From NCBI RefSeq assembly GCF_000003815.2, contig NC_049985.1:16612229-16676228 (forward strand): a stretch of DNA of 64,000 nt, given 5' to 3'. This stretch comes from Branchiostoma floridae (lineage: Eukaryota; Chordata; Leptocardii; Amphioxiformes; Branchiostomatidae). The notes beneath the pieces are model-generated. The model worked only from the letters and a program-made list of their open reading frames with translations, did no database searches and was not told where the DNA came from. Position numbers and translations under genes: made by a program. How positions within the stretch are numbered: position 1 is the stretch's first letter; each line of letters starts with the position of its first letter. Below are positions 1 through 11,975 of this stretch, piece by piece.

Positions 1-202
1 GCAAAAGTTTACAAACAGACTCACTGATGCATGTATGATACCCAAATCGTGTTTTGTTACTATGAGAGGGATGTGAACTTTAGCCTCCATAGCAGGCTCC
101 AGACGGCGGTCTAAGAATGTGGTCTTTTACTGATTACCTACCATTACTCAATTGCTGCGGTGTTTTCCAATCATTGGCCGTCAAGGGACTGCGAAGGAGG
201 CT

Positions 203-547
203 AATATCCAAGCAGATGTTGGGGTGGAAAATTGTAGCGTTTTCTGACTGCAACAATTTTCGCAACCATTTCGAGGTCTAAACTCCAGTTAACATACCGC
301 ACACGACAAGTTGACGACAAATTGAGAATGTTCTTAGGAAAGTTGTGTATGTGTCGTGCAAACGTTCGTCTTCTGACAGAAAAACGCTGCATTTCTTTGT
401 TGACGGCCGTTTCCCGCTAACATAGCTTCAATGAAACTACAAATGAATCTAGGTCTTGTGTGACTGTGCCAATTTTCGTGTCAGAAAATAGAATAGCCAG
501 AAAACTTTTGATCCTTGATTTTTGATCCCAATATCTGCTTGGAGATT
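203..547. mobile_element. Possible MITE with inverted ends
   Basis: The segment at 203-222 (AATATCCAAGCAGATGTTGG) and the reverse complement of 528-547 match at 18 of 20 bases. The core TCCAAGCAGA recurs at the ends of the elements at 8183 and 24018, suggesting one terminal-repeat superfamily. The interior has no coding frame. No clear target-site duplication was seen. Confidence 0.45.
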
Positions 548-904
548 TCCCTCTACCTGTCTAATTTTCCCACGCACGAGTTGGGCGCCACACCACTGCG
601 GCTATTACATCGGTGTCCTCTCACCTCTTGACATTTGTAAAGACGCAGCGTAGCGTGTATACCTGTCGGGATAACGAGGGGGGCCATCTTTCGCCCCCAG
701 GCGCTCCGCTCATGTAGAACACCATATAGAAACTTGGATTAAATACTCCGTCACTGCAAACTGTCGTGCGTCAATAGATATATAACGGCTCTTCACACAA
801 GAAGCTGCGACGCAGCCGCTTTCGTAGCCTTCTAGGAGCGCTGACGTTTTGGGGAGGGAGGTTTGGGGGCACTGATTCGTGATTTTTAATGCAAGAATTG
901 AACG

Positions 905-950
905 AATAAATGAACTTTATTGCACTTGTACATGGTACAATGTATACGTA
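905..950 (-). repeat. Dispersed repeat end, copy 1
   Basis: The block ACTTTATTGCACTTGTACAT and following GGTACAATGTAT closely resembles 50898-50942 (ACTTTATTGCAC, AATTGTACAAGGTACAAAGT). On the minus strand both read towards ...GCAATAAAGT, which looks like the polyadenylation end of a retroposed element. Only the end is visible. Confidence 0.45.
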
Positions 951-2659
951 AGGCAACGGTAATAATAAATTTGTAAAGTGTTGCTCGTCTTAGTTCTATA
1001 ACTACATAATGTATGGGTCAGCTTCTTACGGACGCTCAGCAATAGCCGTATAGTGAAAAGGGGCCTAGAAGGCATCATATTAAAGCGATATTAGCCTGAC
1101 TCAAGACGACCTCAATTTTCAAAGTCAATATTTTTGGCACTTTTCTTCATAATACGATATTAAAGAAACTCTATTCCATTCCATACCAACATTCAATGAG
1201 CAAAAATTCGATGCCACTGTACCATGGAAATGACATGAACCGAATCAAAGGCCCCATTTTTAAGGAATCCTAGTGCGGCTTGCTTCTGCGCCGTTTTTAA
1301 GAGCTCAAAGTATGAAATTATGAAGTAAATATTTTGGGAATGTAGTGAAGTATATGCCAATATTATACAGATTGCTTTATCCAGAATAGTTCCAATTTTA
1401 ACGCCCTAATATTGCCTAGGTTGCCTACAAGTAGTTGGGTTATCTTTTAGCCACTTTGCATTGGACACCAAAAGAGATATCAACCCGTCGTAATATTGTA
1501 CGACTAAAACATGTTTCTAACATACACTGTAAAATTTTGATACACAATTATATTACAAAAGCGAGTATGAAATAATCTTTTCCTGGCCGTGGTTGCAGAC
1601 GTAATTTTGTTTTGACTACATCTCGCTTTTAATGATGTCTCTAAATGGTGGTCGTTTGGAAACATGTCATCTTGTGGTCGTTGACCTCACTGACGTCACG
1701 CCCATGCACACTCGATCGTCCGAAACAAAATGGCGGCCACCGATAAATCTCTGTGGAAACAAGTTGCTCAGAAGAAGACATAAAAATACCCAACCAATAT
1801 TGACCATATGTCAAACTGTCGTGCTACTAGTTGACGCAAATTGTTCGGCATCCAAGAAGCGTAGACTTAAGATTGTTTTCAAGCTACTAGTATCTCCACA
1901 ACTAAAGCGGTACCGCCCTATGTAAAGTTGTTATCTATGTTGTTTGGCACTTTTCAATGGTCTGTGTGATAAAAGAACGCAGTAATATGAACCAAATCTC
2001 AATTTGCAATAGGGAACTGAGGTCAAAAGTTGTGGTTGTTTCGCAAGATTCGGTAAAAAATTAATTTCGTTGCCACTCCTCGACTATACGGGTTATAATT
2101 ATCAAATTTGAAAGACGTTGATATAAGATATGGAACAAGAGAATATCTTTGTTGTGTGCTATCGACACTATCATCATAATTCCACCATGTATGTTGACAA
2201 ATGCTACTGAGCACATGGTAGTAAAATGGAAATCTCTGCAAGATTAGATCACTCATAAACGGAACTGTTTCTGGGTCATATAACGTGAACTAAACATTCA
2301 ATAATATCACGGTGTTTCTACGTACATAGAAATCGTCAAACAGAGGAAAGGAATTCACTGTGCCCACCATACCTGTTTAACCTGTCCACACAGGTAGGTA
2401 CACGTGCCGAAGCGCCGGCCAACTTGTCCTCAGACTGGTTCCAAGCTTTTGTCCGAGCGGACATGTTTGCTGTGTCCTTAAAATCATGACGGGATGGAAC
2501 AAAGGAGCTTCCTGTAGAACGACACCTTTCACACCTTGCCTTCCGCAGGTGCGAGCTAGAAAACACCTGGTTTCATAGTCCTGATACGAAAACAAGAAGC
2601 AAGCAAATTACATATGATAGAAAGATTCATTTCTCTAATGCAGCTGCCACATGGTTTGT

Positions 2660-3345
2660 GTAATTACCTTCGCCAAGATGGTTGTGTTTTCGGTGCCTTT
2701 TGTCTGTCCCTTTCTAGACAGCAAAATTCGAGAAGCTAGGTGTGGACGGATTTTAATGATATTTGGAAGGCAATTATGGATTTGCAAAGTGAAGGTCATC
2801 TTCGGCAATGGGCCACCTGGCGGCTTTCTGATGTAATTCAGTGAAACTTCCGGTTTGATATCTCGTTTACGTATCTATCACATTACTTTGGATTTCCTAT
2901 AGATAGATGACACAACACGCAATATCGATATCTTTGGGCATGATTTGTTCCTGACCTAGCCTTCAACCAACGTTACCAAGGACTTGAAACAATCAGATGT
3001 AATCTTATCTCTATGAACGGACAATACTTAATTTGACAGGGAAGACCCAGAGGCTTTGTCCTCTATCGTTTCCTGTTGTATCTTAGCGACTGTGGAATAA
3101 TAATGATATGACTGACATCAAGGACATATAGGGAACAGGAACTGGGACTAGTTTGTGATCATGATTATCTCTGCAATTGCTGGTTCCTCCTTATGGCTTT
3201 TATTAGAGGGCTTACGCGCCCTTCCTTATCTTTATCACCATCAGGAAATTTTGCAGATGAACTTCCTTTTTTGATATCTCGTGTTTTGGACCACCTGTGG
3301 CTTTGAATTTTTGGTGACAGATAGCTTTTGATGTTTGGGTCCCCT
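2660..3345 (+). repeat. Dispersed repeat family A, copy 1
   Basis: The block with 'ATGATATTTGGAAGGCAA', 'GTGAAGGTCATCTTCGG' and 'GGGCCACCTGGCGG' (about 2745-2830) matches 35940-36045 and 56565-56660. A second block at 3270-3345 (GATATCTCG, GACAGATAGCTTTTGATG, TTTGGGTCCCCTAACA) matches 56690-57060. These are parts of one repetitive element present three times in the window. The open frames across it are not genes. Confidence 0.6.
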
Positions 3346-6300
3346 AACAGCTTGTTTTGCGTCTCCAATAAAGTAATGGACAGTGCCAAAATAGATTGTA
3401 AAGCTTAACCTAGTCTCCCTGTGACCTTGTTTGCTACAAGATGTTTTTCAATGTCAGGCCCATCCCTACACCAAACGACCTTGCACTTCATGCCGTGTTG
3501 GTTGATCAGCCAATCACAGTGAGCCTCTCTCATGGTACGTGCTTTCTTCGGTCTGTAACTGGAATCTTTCAGAGAGCCCATGTCGTTCTGAGACGGCTAC
3601 CTCATCCCTATGGCATGTGTATGTAACATTGGTATTGACACAAGGGCACATGTCTTTTCTTGCGCGTTTTGCTCCTTGGTACCTTTGCATTTTGGCGTTC
3701 GGGAGAAACCGGATTCTTAGTGTCTCGCACGTTTAAAAGGCTAGGGCATTTTGAGCCAACTGAATTCTATGTTTGCATGCTTGTCTGTTGTCAGTTTTAG
3801 ATGGCACATACAAGCGTACCAGTGCAACGACGAGAACTTGCTAGCAAATTTCGCAGGAAGCAAAGAAGAGGAAACTACGGCCAGTGTCGCATACTTTCAG
3901 TCGTTTCAAGGCCACCACACTTAAGACAAAAATGCACCAACGAGCAGCGTCACAGCTCTGCTTATCTCTACCTATTATTCCTCAGAGCTGTCTTCTTCCT
4001 GCGTGTAAGACGCGAGACAGAGGTCTGCTTGTGTCTGCGAAGTCGGACATCCTATCCCAAACACCTTACCCCCTGACCCGTGAAGTTTACCACACTTTCT
4101 TACCCCCAGACCTAAGAGAACCATAGGAACGAAAATGTCGGCGCATCCGGCCCTTGGAGGGTCAAGACGCCCTGGCATGCCGACACGACCTCCTTCAAGA
4201 ACTATCGGTCCATGATAGGTAGCTCCCATCTTAGTGAAACAAAGGTTTTCCTCATTCGGGCGCACCTGGGCTTGAGTTAGTAGGTTGTTGGATTGCGCCC
4301 ACTTTGCCCACACTCTTGGTGACAGCACGTAGGGCTATTGTATATCGCTCTGCTGTCACCCTGATGCGGTCACGCGCTTGAGGGGCCCCTCAACATCTCC
4401 CGACAACATGTCTTTACACACTCGTGAAATAAACAATATTTCACAGCGTCGAAGAAGTTCAGTTAGTAAAGCAAGTATATCACTCGCTTTTGGTGAACTC
4501 GCTGCGATTTGACAGAACGCTCAACGAATTTCATCGATAAAAACGAATCTTTTTGCGCTTTCTGTGCTTTGTTGAATTTTAGTCATACTTGTACGATTTG
4601 CATGATAATCCCATAAAGTTATGCTGGAAGGGAATCTGGTGTTCGCTATGCATATTACAGTGCACCAAGTCTATAGTTCAATACCTTGTGAAATTCTGAT
4701 TTAAACACTGACGAAAGACAATGATTGCTGACTGAAACGTTTGACTGTTTGCAAATATATCCAATACCAGTTGCTTGAGTAACTGCTATCTTGTGAATAT
4801 TTCGCAGACTTTGTATCGATTTTTAGAAACATAAAGGACCTTGACACCTAAGAAACTAGGTATAATGTCGTCTCACACTCCCAGTCTAGACAGTATAGAG
4901 TGTAATCTCCCAAAGTCTAAAGACTTAGATTCTCTTTTAGCACATAGGATATTCTGTGCGCAAATGGCAACAACACCTCCTCCAACCCCACCTTCTTTCA
5001 CTTAGACACCTTTAGTTGGGTAATCTGGGCTTTAAAGTAACAATACCTGTACCTCCTGTCGGTATGTATGAAAGAGAACTTGGGCAGGGCTACCGAAATC
5101 CTAAATGATATCCTAAGCGGACATGACAATACGAAAATTATGGTTCCTTGTTGATTTTGAAGGCCGGGGAAATATCTATTAACTGCGTTGTCCCCCGAAT
5201 GAATGATATGTTCGTTTGGAACTTTGGAAGCAATCTTTGCTAAGTGTTCTTATGCCTTTGCTTTCAAGAGCGCAAACTTAAGAAACAGACGTTGTAAAGA
5301 AAAGTTCACATACTTCTAACTGTGCGGTTAAAATCACAAGGTGTTGTAACGCCAGTTTCCCGCCAACCACTCTCACCCGGCATGATGGATGATGAGGACA
5401 AAGCGTAGCCTCTTCAGCCATGACCTCTGACCTGTTTGTAAACCTGATACCCCTTATCTTACACTTTCAACCTCCAGAACGCTCTACGCCGCTCGGGGTG
5501 CCAATGTCACTGCCATAACATTGAAGTAATAATTTGAAACTTTACAATATTTTGTGTCCGCTTCTTATGTATACGAAGTGTGTTTTGTGATTAGGGGATA
5601 TAGTCAATGATTGGGCTGTATTGTACTCAAGCACAAGGCAGCCAGTCTTCATAAAAACCCTGCCCCAAGCAAGGACTCGTTTCGTAGCTTGGTTACTGGC
5701 AGAGCGAACAACTACAATATTCTTGATAATGGATAATTATACCCTTGGCTACAAGGCTGCGCGGGTTACAGAGAAACGATTGGGTTTAACACAGACGGCC
5801 TAAAGCTTCGCCCTCGGCAGTTCTGTCATAGGATAATATGACTCACACCTGGGCTGACGTGCTGGAACAACTGACAAAGAATATGGTTTTAAAATCGTCA
5901 TATTTGACGTCTACGTGCGCAGTGAAGGATTGTTGAAGACGGGACAACGACCGTTGGTGATTCAAACTTACGAGTGACAGTTGAGAGGTCTTCTTCACGT
6001 AAGTCCCTGTCGTGTCTTTATGAGTTACATGTGTAACAATAGCCCATTGTTACTTCAACGCTCGCAACTCTTGCCAATAACTAGAAAAAAACTATTGAAG
6101 TGATCTTTTGAATTCATTTTCATTGATAGATTTTTGGCATGAGCTCTGTTGTGATCTCTGCAAGTTAGATTGGAAAGAGATGGGCTCAGTGCGCGTTCTA
6201 AAAAAAGTTTCAATCTGATTGTCTGGTCCCGCAGATTACATGGTTTGTCCCTATAATTGTGTGGTCTTAAGCTCACTGTGGTGAAAGAGAAATGTCACTT

Positions 6301-8182
6301 AAGCCACTTAGGTGTCCTCATTTGGTCATTAGTACCTGTTTACCACCTATCGCTCCTCTAGATCTAAACGATCTTAAGAAAACACGAAGACACTCCAATG
6401 AGTTGCGGACTGGCATCTTATCTGATCTCTCAGTAAGTAGCGATGTTTACTTCTTACAAATTACCCTCTGGAGAATAGTCGTTATCATTATGTCGTAAAG
6501 ACGATGACACAGCATTATGCTTTGAATAGAAACATCATTAACAAGGCGAGAACCCATTTCAAGAATGGGAATAATAACAATTAGCATGTTTATTGTTGCA
6601 TTTGTACAGTGAGAATACTCGGTACAATCCTAAATTCAAACTGTTGGAATTTTATGTGGAAGACTCTTGTCTCTCTACGGGTTACAATTTTGTTGACACT
6701 CTATTTTCTCGTGAGAGAAATATTCTGTTTTTGCTTTGTTTTTATTTTTAGGACAAATTATATAGTGTGGATGGAGTAGCCTATAATCTTACAACGTTGC
6801 ATTTCAAACTTTAAGACTGTAATCATTCTCATAAAAATGAAACTAGAAGTGACATGACCATACACAAACACTTCATTTCATTTTGCATCTACCGTTGCGA
6901 AAGGTCAGAGCAGAATAATAGAAATGTTGGCGGTGGTTTTGTTCTAGTCGGTTTTACGGTGATGCATATGTATCCTCTGCGATGTCATGACACCTCGAAT
7001 ACATATCCAATGTACTACTGTCTTCTTTCGTACTTCTTTCAACCACAAAGACCTCAATTCCCCTTCTATCCCGAAAGTACATGACTTCACATCAGGGTTT
7101 TACCCCTCCCCTTCCCCACTCTGACCTGCCACGTCCTACATGTGCCCACGTTGCCACTTGCCTCGGGGCTAAGCTGGCCTGATTGAATCTTGTTGTTTGG
7201 CCGATCACCTTACGCCGTGGACACTGCCAGACATGGTGTAACACGGTGTTAATGTGCTCAGGAACAGACGGCACCAGCTTTCAGATAGAGAGAGCACTAG
7301 ACAGTACGACATCGGGCGGGAAAACCGTGTCACTCATAAATTTTGACGGCTGACACTTAGACGAATCTCATGCACGCGTCTGTCAAGATAGACATCTAAA
7401 TTATCTACCTCCTCGTCTTGAACAGACGGAGGTACTCCTTGCCAGTTACATGATACTTGTTACGTTTACACATAGGTCTAAGTTGAAAACGTTGTTTGCC
7501 ATGACATCCATCAAACTCAGTAGAGAGTCCACAGTGCTCATTTCAGACGACTTTATCTTGACCTATGACGTCAGACGCAATCGACTCACATTGATTGGCT
7601 CCCTTGTTGTGACGTAGCCTGGGCGGCATGAGGAGCGGTTGTTGAGTCGTTTGGGACTATTTTTGAACAGTCTTTATCTTATTGCATCTCTTTGTCGTCT
7701 CCTAGACACAAGGCGTAGTCTACGTTTAAGACACACTTAGCAAGTGTCGGTGAAGAGGTTAGGCCATATATTCCTCCTTGTCGTGACGTTTTTACTCTTC
7801 TTGAGTTCGATAGAGCGAATCACGTATGAGGGTAGAGTCCTTGGCCTTGTGCCAAAGTGGTAGTAAACGAAGGGCTGTGGACAACTCATTTATCACATAG
7901 GACCATGTCCTAGATAACACACGCCATGTCGTATATGGGGCTCTGTCTATCAGTTGGCCTCAATACTTTAACATACCTAAACAATAAAACAAGCAAGATG
8001 GTGATAACCAGTTAGTACGTATCAGACAAGCTGTCTGATTTGTTAACCAATTAGTCAGTCAATAAATCACTGTCCGACTTGTGACCTCGACAGTCTGATT
8101 CTCCCGCGTCTCCCCTCCAGTCTTTCCCCGGGCCTTGCTAACTTATCACTGATGAGGTGATGCAACCATGTCTTATTCTTAT

Positions 8183-8600
8183 TCTCCAAGCAGAGGTTAG
8201 GCTCTTGGTTGTTTCTGACTCCCCCTTAAGCTTTTCTGTCAGAGTGTCTGTTTTGGGTGTTTTCATTTGTCTGCCAGAATAAAAAAAAAAGAAATCCTTA
8301 GCAAATAGAAAGTTCAACAAAACCCACATAGAAAATCGTCAAACTCAACTTAACCTCTGCTTGGAGATGAACTATATCTAAGTCTGCACCAGTACAGTCT
8401 TAACTATTGTATGTGTTTCTAGAACATAGTGCATTTTTATGCATACGCAGAGCTTGCAAAGTAGAAAGTCCGACAAAACCCACATAGAAAAGCGTCAAAA
8501 TCAAGCCGGAGCTTAACCTCTGCTTGGAGGGTAGTAAACTGAATCTGTACCAGTACAATCCTAGCTATGTTTTTCTAGAACATAGTACATACATGTGCTA
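8183..8600. repeat. MITE-like inverted repeat with tandem duplication
   Basis: CTCCAAGCAGAGGTTA near 8184 and its reverse complement at 8351-8367 bound a 185-bp element. The right half and its flank are duplicated in tandem: about 8300-8440 and 8455-8600 share blocks such as AACCCACATAGAAAA, TAACCTCTGCTTGGAG, ACCAGTACA and TTTCTAGAACATAGT at a spacing of 156-161 bp. Diverged, non-coding. Confidence 0.65.
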
Positions 8601-9774
8601 TAGGCTAGTAGGAGAATTTTGTTGTTGCAGACATGACGCTGTATATGTAACAACAGTAATTCAAGTGTGCTCTAATCAATACTACACTGTCATACCGGTC
8701 AGACAAGTTTGCGAGGGTAAAAATAAGGTGGGTCTGTGAAAAATCAACCTTTCTATTATCTGTTCTCTTCGCCCACATTGTCGCTACCAAAGGGCACACA
8801 TAGGAGTGGCACTGTGACATCATTTATCACACAGATTGACGCATAATCGTTATCTTGTTTATCTGATGAGTAGAGGGGTGAGTTGGCCCCGGGTCAGGGG
8901 TGGCGCTGGGTGTCGTCTGCAGCGCGGCTACGCAGATATGTCCGCGGGGTGGTCGATATCACCATGGGGACGAGAGCTGTGGAGAAGCTCGTCTGTTCTC
9001 TGTCCCGGGCTGTGTTTAGCACCATGATTTATGAAGGCGTGAAGGTTGAAGAAGGGCGTTTCTCTTGTTTGTTTATTTCAAATCCGTAGTTTTGAAATTT
9101 TCCTTTTCATTAGCGCAAGTTGTAGCTAGGTTGGATACATGTTCCACTTACCAGCTTTGGGTACAAGTTTAAGAACAACGCGGTCCGTACGAAATGAAGA
9201 AAAGACCGGTCGTAGACCTTAAGTATTAAATATTCGAACCATCATCACTACAATGTTAGAGAAGACGAACATTAATTATAAATTTTCCATATTCTATGGT
9301 CGAAGTGTTCTTGGCCATGAAATATTGCTGCCATATTTGTGTTCTTAGCAATTCAATTTGAATATTTTCCCATCTACTGATCACGAATAAATGATAGATT
9401 AAGAAGGAACAGAAGGAATTTTAACTTCAAGTTCGTGCTTCTCTGCTGTCATAGTACTAGTCTCGTTAGATTCTCGCGAGATTTTGTAAAAAAAAAAAGA
9501 TGACGTAATTGTTTGTGGCAAACTATGGCAAAAGTTTGCAGCGCAGGACCATCACAAAGTTTGTTGGCCAATAAGCACAGCAGTAGAATTGCAGTTAGGA
9601 AAACACAGCTCAATTGGCTGCTATTTCAGCTGTATCCTGTGTAAAAAGAGCAGTTTATGAATTTGTTGTGACGACACTACCCTTCCTTTCGCCGCAGTTA
9701 CAGCATGGGTATCAAAACATTGTCGTCCAAAAGAACCCAAATCTCCGGTCAGAATGATATGCACGGAAGCACAT

Positions 9775-10170
9775 TTACGGATGACACACTGGGGGAAAAG
9801 CTAAGAGACTCTGTGCCAGGGTTGTAGCCAGCCTGAAATCATTTTCCGTCCCTTCGATTCTGAATGGAAATCTATTGAGCGCCGAAGGCACGGTGCGCCG
9901 TTCCAAGGGGGGTCCGGGAGCATGTTCCTCGGAAAATTTTGAAATCAAGACCCTTTGAAATGCCATTTCCTGCATTTTGACCTGTAATTTTTTAGTCTGG
10001 TAGACTAAGCCGTTCAACAGCATCTGTTTTTGTGAAAAATTACAGAAAAAGTTTCAGGCTGAATTTTTTTTTCCATTTTTGTCTGCCACAGAGGACGGAA
10101 TGGGCAATTTTTTTTTCCGTCCCCACCTGCAAAATTCCGTCAAAGGACGGAAGGACGGGCTACAACCCTG
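9775..10170 (-). repeat. Dispersed repeat family B, copy 1
   Basis: On the minus strand this reads CAGGAAATGGCATTTCAAAG, then GATTTCAAAATTTTCCGAGG and AGCATGCTCCC-like text, matching 60235-60300 in the same order. Poly-T runs and repeated 'GGACGGAA' blocks follow. The overlapping minus-strand frame is a by-product of the repeat. Confidence 0.55.
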
Positions 10171-11941
10171 CTCTGTGCCATGGCCCATCCCACGGTGTTG
10201 ATATATTTGGGGTCCCCTAAAATTACACAGGGCATGTTAAGTGCTTGTCAAATATTGTTCGATTGGGGCCCTCATATTCCCCGCGAAACATCCATGAGGA
10301 AAACCAAACAGCCCATCCGTCGTCTATTGCCGATGTCCCAGTTTCCTTGCTTCAGGTGTTGAAGACAGTAGGGGAGTGGCAAAAAATATTTAGAGACGTT
10401 TTGCTTGGTCGAATCTGTTTTAGGCGACAAATAAAGCAAACTTTCCGCGCTTCTGACAATAGATGTGTTGCCACAATGCAAACCAACGTCAAGAATCTTC
10501 TTGATGGAGTTTGTGTTTACGGTTTCATAGAGGACAAACATTGTTTGAGATAGTCGACAACCTCTAAGACAACTATTCAAAGTCAAGACACATGTATATG
10601 AAGACTACATCTTTTTTCTTACCGGGGAACGCGAGTAGACAATTCTAAGATTCAATTTTTTAGGAATTATCTATTTCTATATCTTTGTAGAAGATATGGT
10701 CTAACACGTTTCGCTCGGCTTCTTCAAAGTGCAGCTTCTGTTTTGACGATGAGACATTTACAAACACGCCAAGTGAGCTCATGACATCTCCAAACAAAGG
10801 GACCCCGCCATGGGCCATGCTTCCTACAGGTTGGCGCAATGACCTGGCTGTGACGTCACATGTCCCTCCCACCCCCCTCGGGCCAGTAAAGTGAGAGATC
10901 CCGAGTCATCATCAGCTGCAAGCCTTGCCTTGTAGCTACAGGCGCTTGCCGGTGTCGGGCAGGACGACTTTTTTTTTACCCCGCGCGCTACGCAATCAGG
11001 ACCTGGCGTTGGCGATTATCACTGCTCGGTGAGTAGACCTGCGCGGTGGAGCGTAAGTCCGTCTGTGTGTGTTCTAAACTGGGCTGGCGACGCAGAGGCC
11101 GTACGGCGTAGGATCTAGGAGACACACGTCTTCGCTCTGTGGCGGTTTTCCTCCGGTAGTCTTGTGTCACCACATCCAGGTAACATTACCTACACAGGGT
11201 GTAATCCCGCAACATAGTGCGGCTAATCAGGGCCTGTATTGCGGGCGGCTTCTCACTGATATCCACCCAGGGCCAACAAGTACCGACTCTTGTTTGAATT
11301 TGGTGCACGGGCACAAAGTAGGCATTGTGTGGGGGCCACTCAACTGTATCCCCGCAGCCTTTCTGACTGCGGTCGCGTGATTGCGTGCACGGGAGGAGGG
11401 GATGCAGCTAGCGCACAAAGCGGTGGACATCTGCCTCACAGGCCGCCTGGGAATCGGACTTGGGAAGGAGCTAGTAGTACGACGGTGTCGTTCGGTGTCG
11501 GGCACCACAACAAACACTCCCCCCACCATTACAAGGCCGAGCTGTCAGTGCCGTACCGTGTGGGCAGGAGCCCCGCAAACACTGCAGGAACCAGTCGCCA
11601 AACAAGCTCTTGTATGTCCCCGCGCCTTGTTTTAGCAACCCTGTCAGCTCAAGACACTGGAGTGGCGAAGGTGAGCTGAACTTTTCACCTACGCGAGCCC
11701 TCCATCCGGCGGTGCAGGGTCTAAGTGGCCGCCGTGGGAGACCCTCGGGGCAGGCGCGTACAGACGGGACATCCTCGGTACATCCCCCGTGTCCTTCCCG
11801 AAGGGGACTTAATTGACGGTCGATCAACTTGCCATTAAGGGAGAGTAAAGATTGTAGGACTAACGTTGTCACAGCTGTTTGATTTGTGCGATGGTGACGA
11901 AGTTAGATCTGATGGTGTTTTTTTCTCTCTTCTGTGTACAG

Positions 11942-11975
11942 GACTTGAGCTTCTGGAGTTACTGCGAAAGCTAAG
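11942..11975 (+). CDS. FHDC1: Formin exon: DID/FH3 fragment
   Basis: This 34-nt exon lies between a pyrimidine tract ending TACAG and donor GTGAGT. It starts on the second base of a codon and reads [12 protein letters not shown] across its borders. The same position in INF2 has a GL-LL--L--LR helix of the DID. The last codon is split (AG|G) and completed by the next exon. It is the most 5' exon I can support; an earlier exon must supply the first base of the Gly codon. Confidence 0.8.

Larger units (their letters stand above)
1..11941. other. No recognised gene; repeats and unassigned sequence
   Basis: I see no convincing exon here. The missing 5' formin exons (first DID helices, start codon) were looked for and not recognised, so this may be formin intron, intergenic sequence, or both. 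The supported content is repeats at 203-547, 905-950, 2660-2870, 3270-3345, 8183-8600 and 9775-10170. A CpG-rich stretch at about 10.85-11.8 kb has many small overlapping frames on both strands and no recognisable domain. Confidence 0.6.

Noticed and set aside
11290-11872. Overlapping 129- and 133-codon frames on both strands
   Set aside because: CpG-rich sequence opens all frames; neither peptide shows a motif or splice context.
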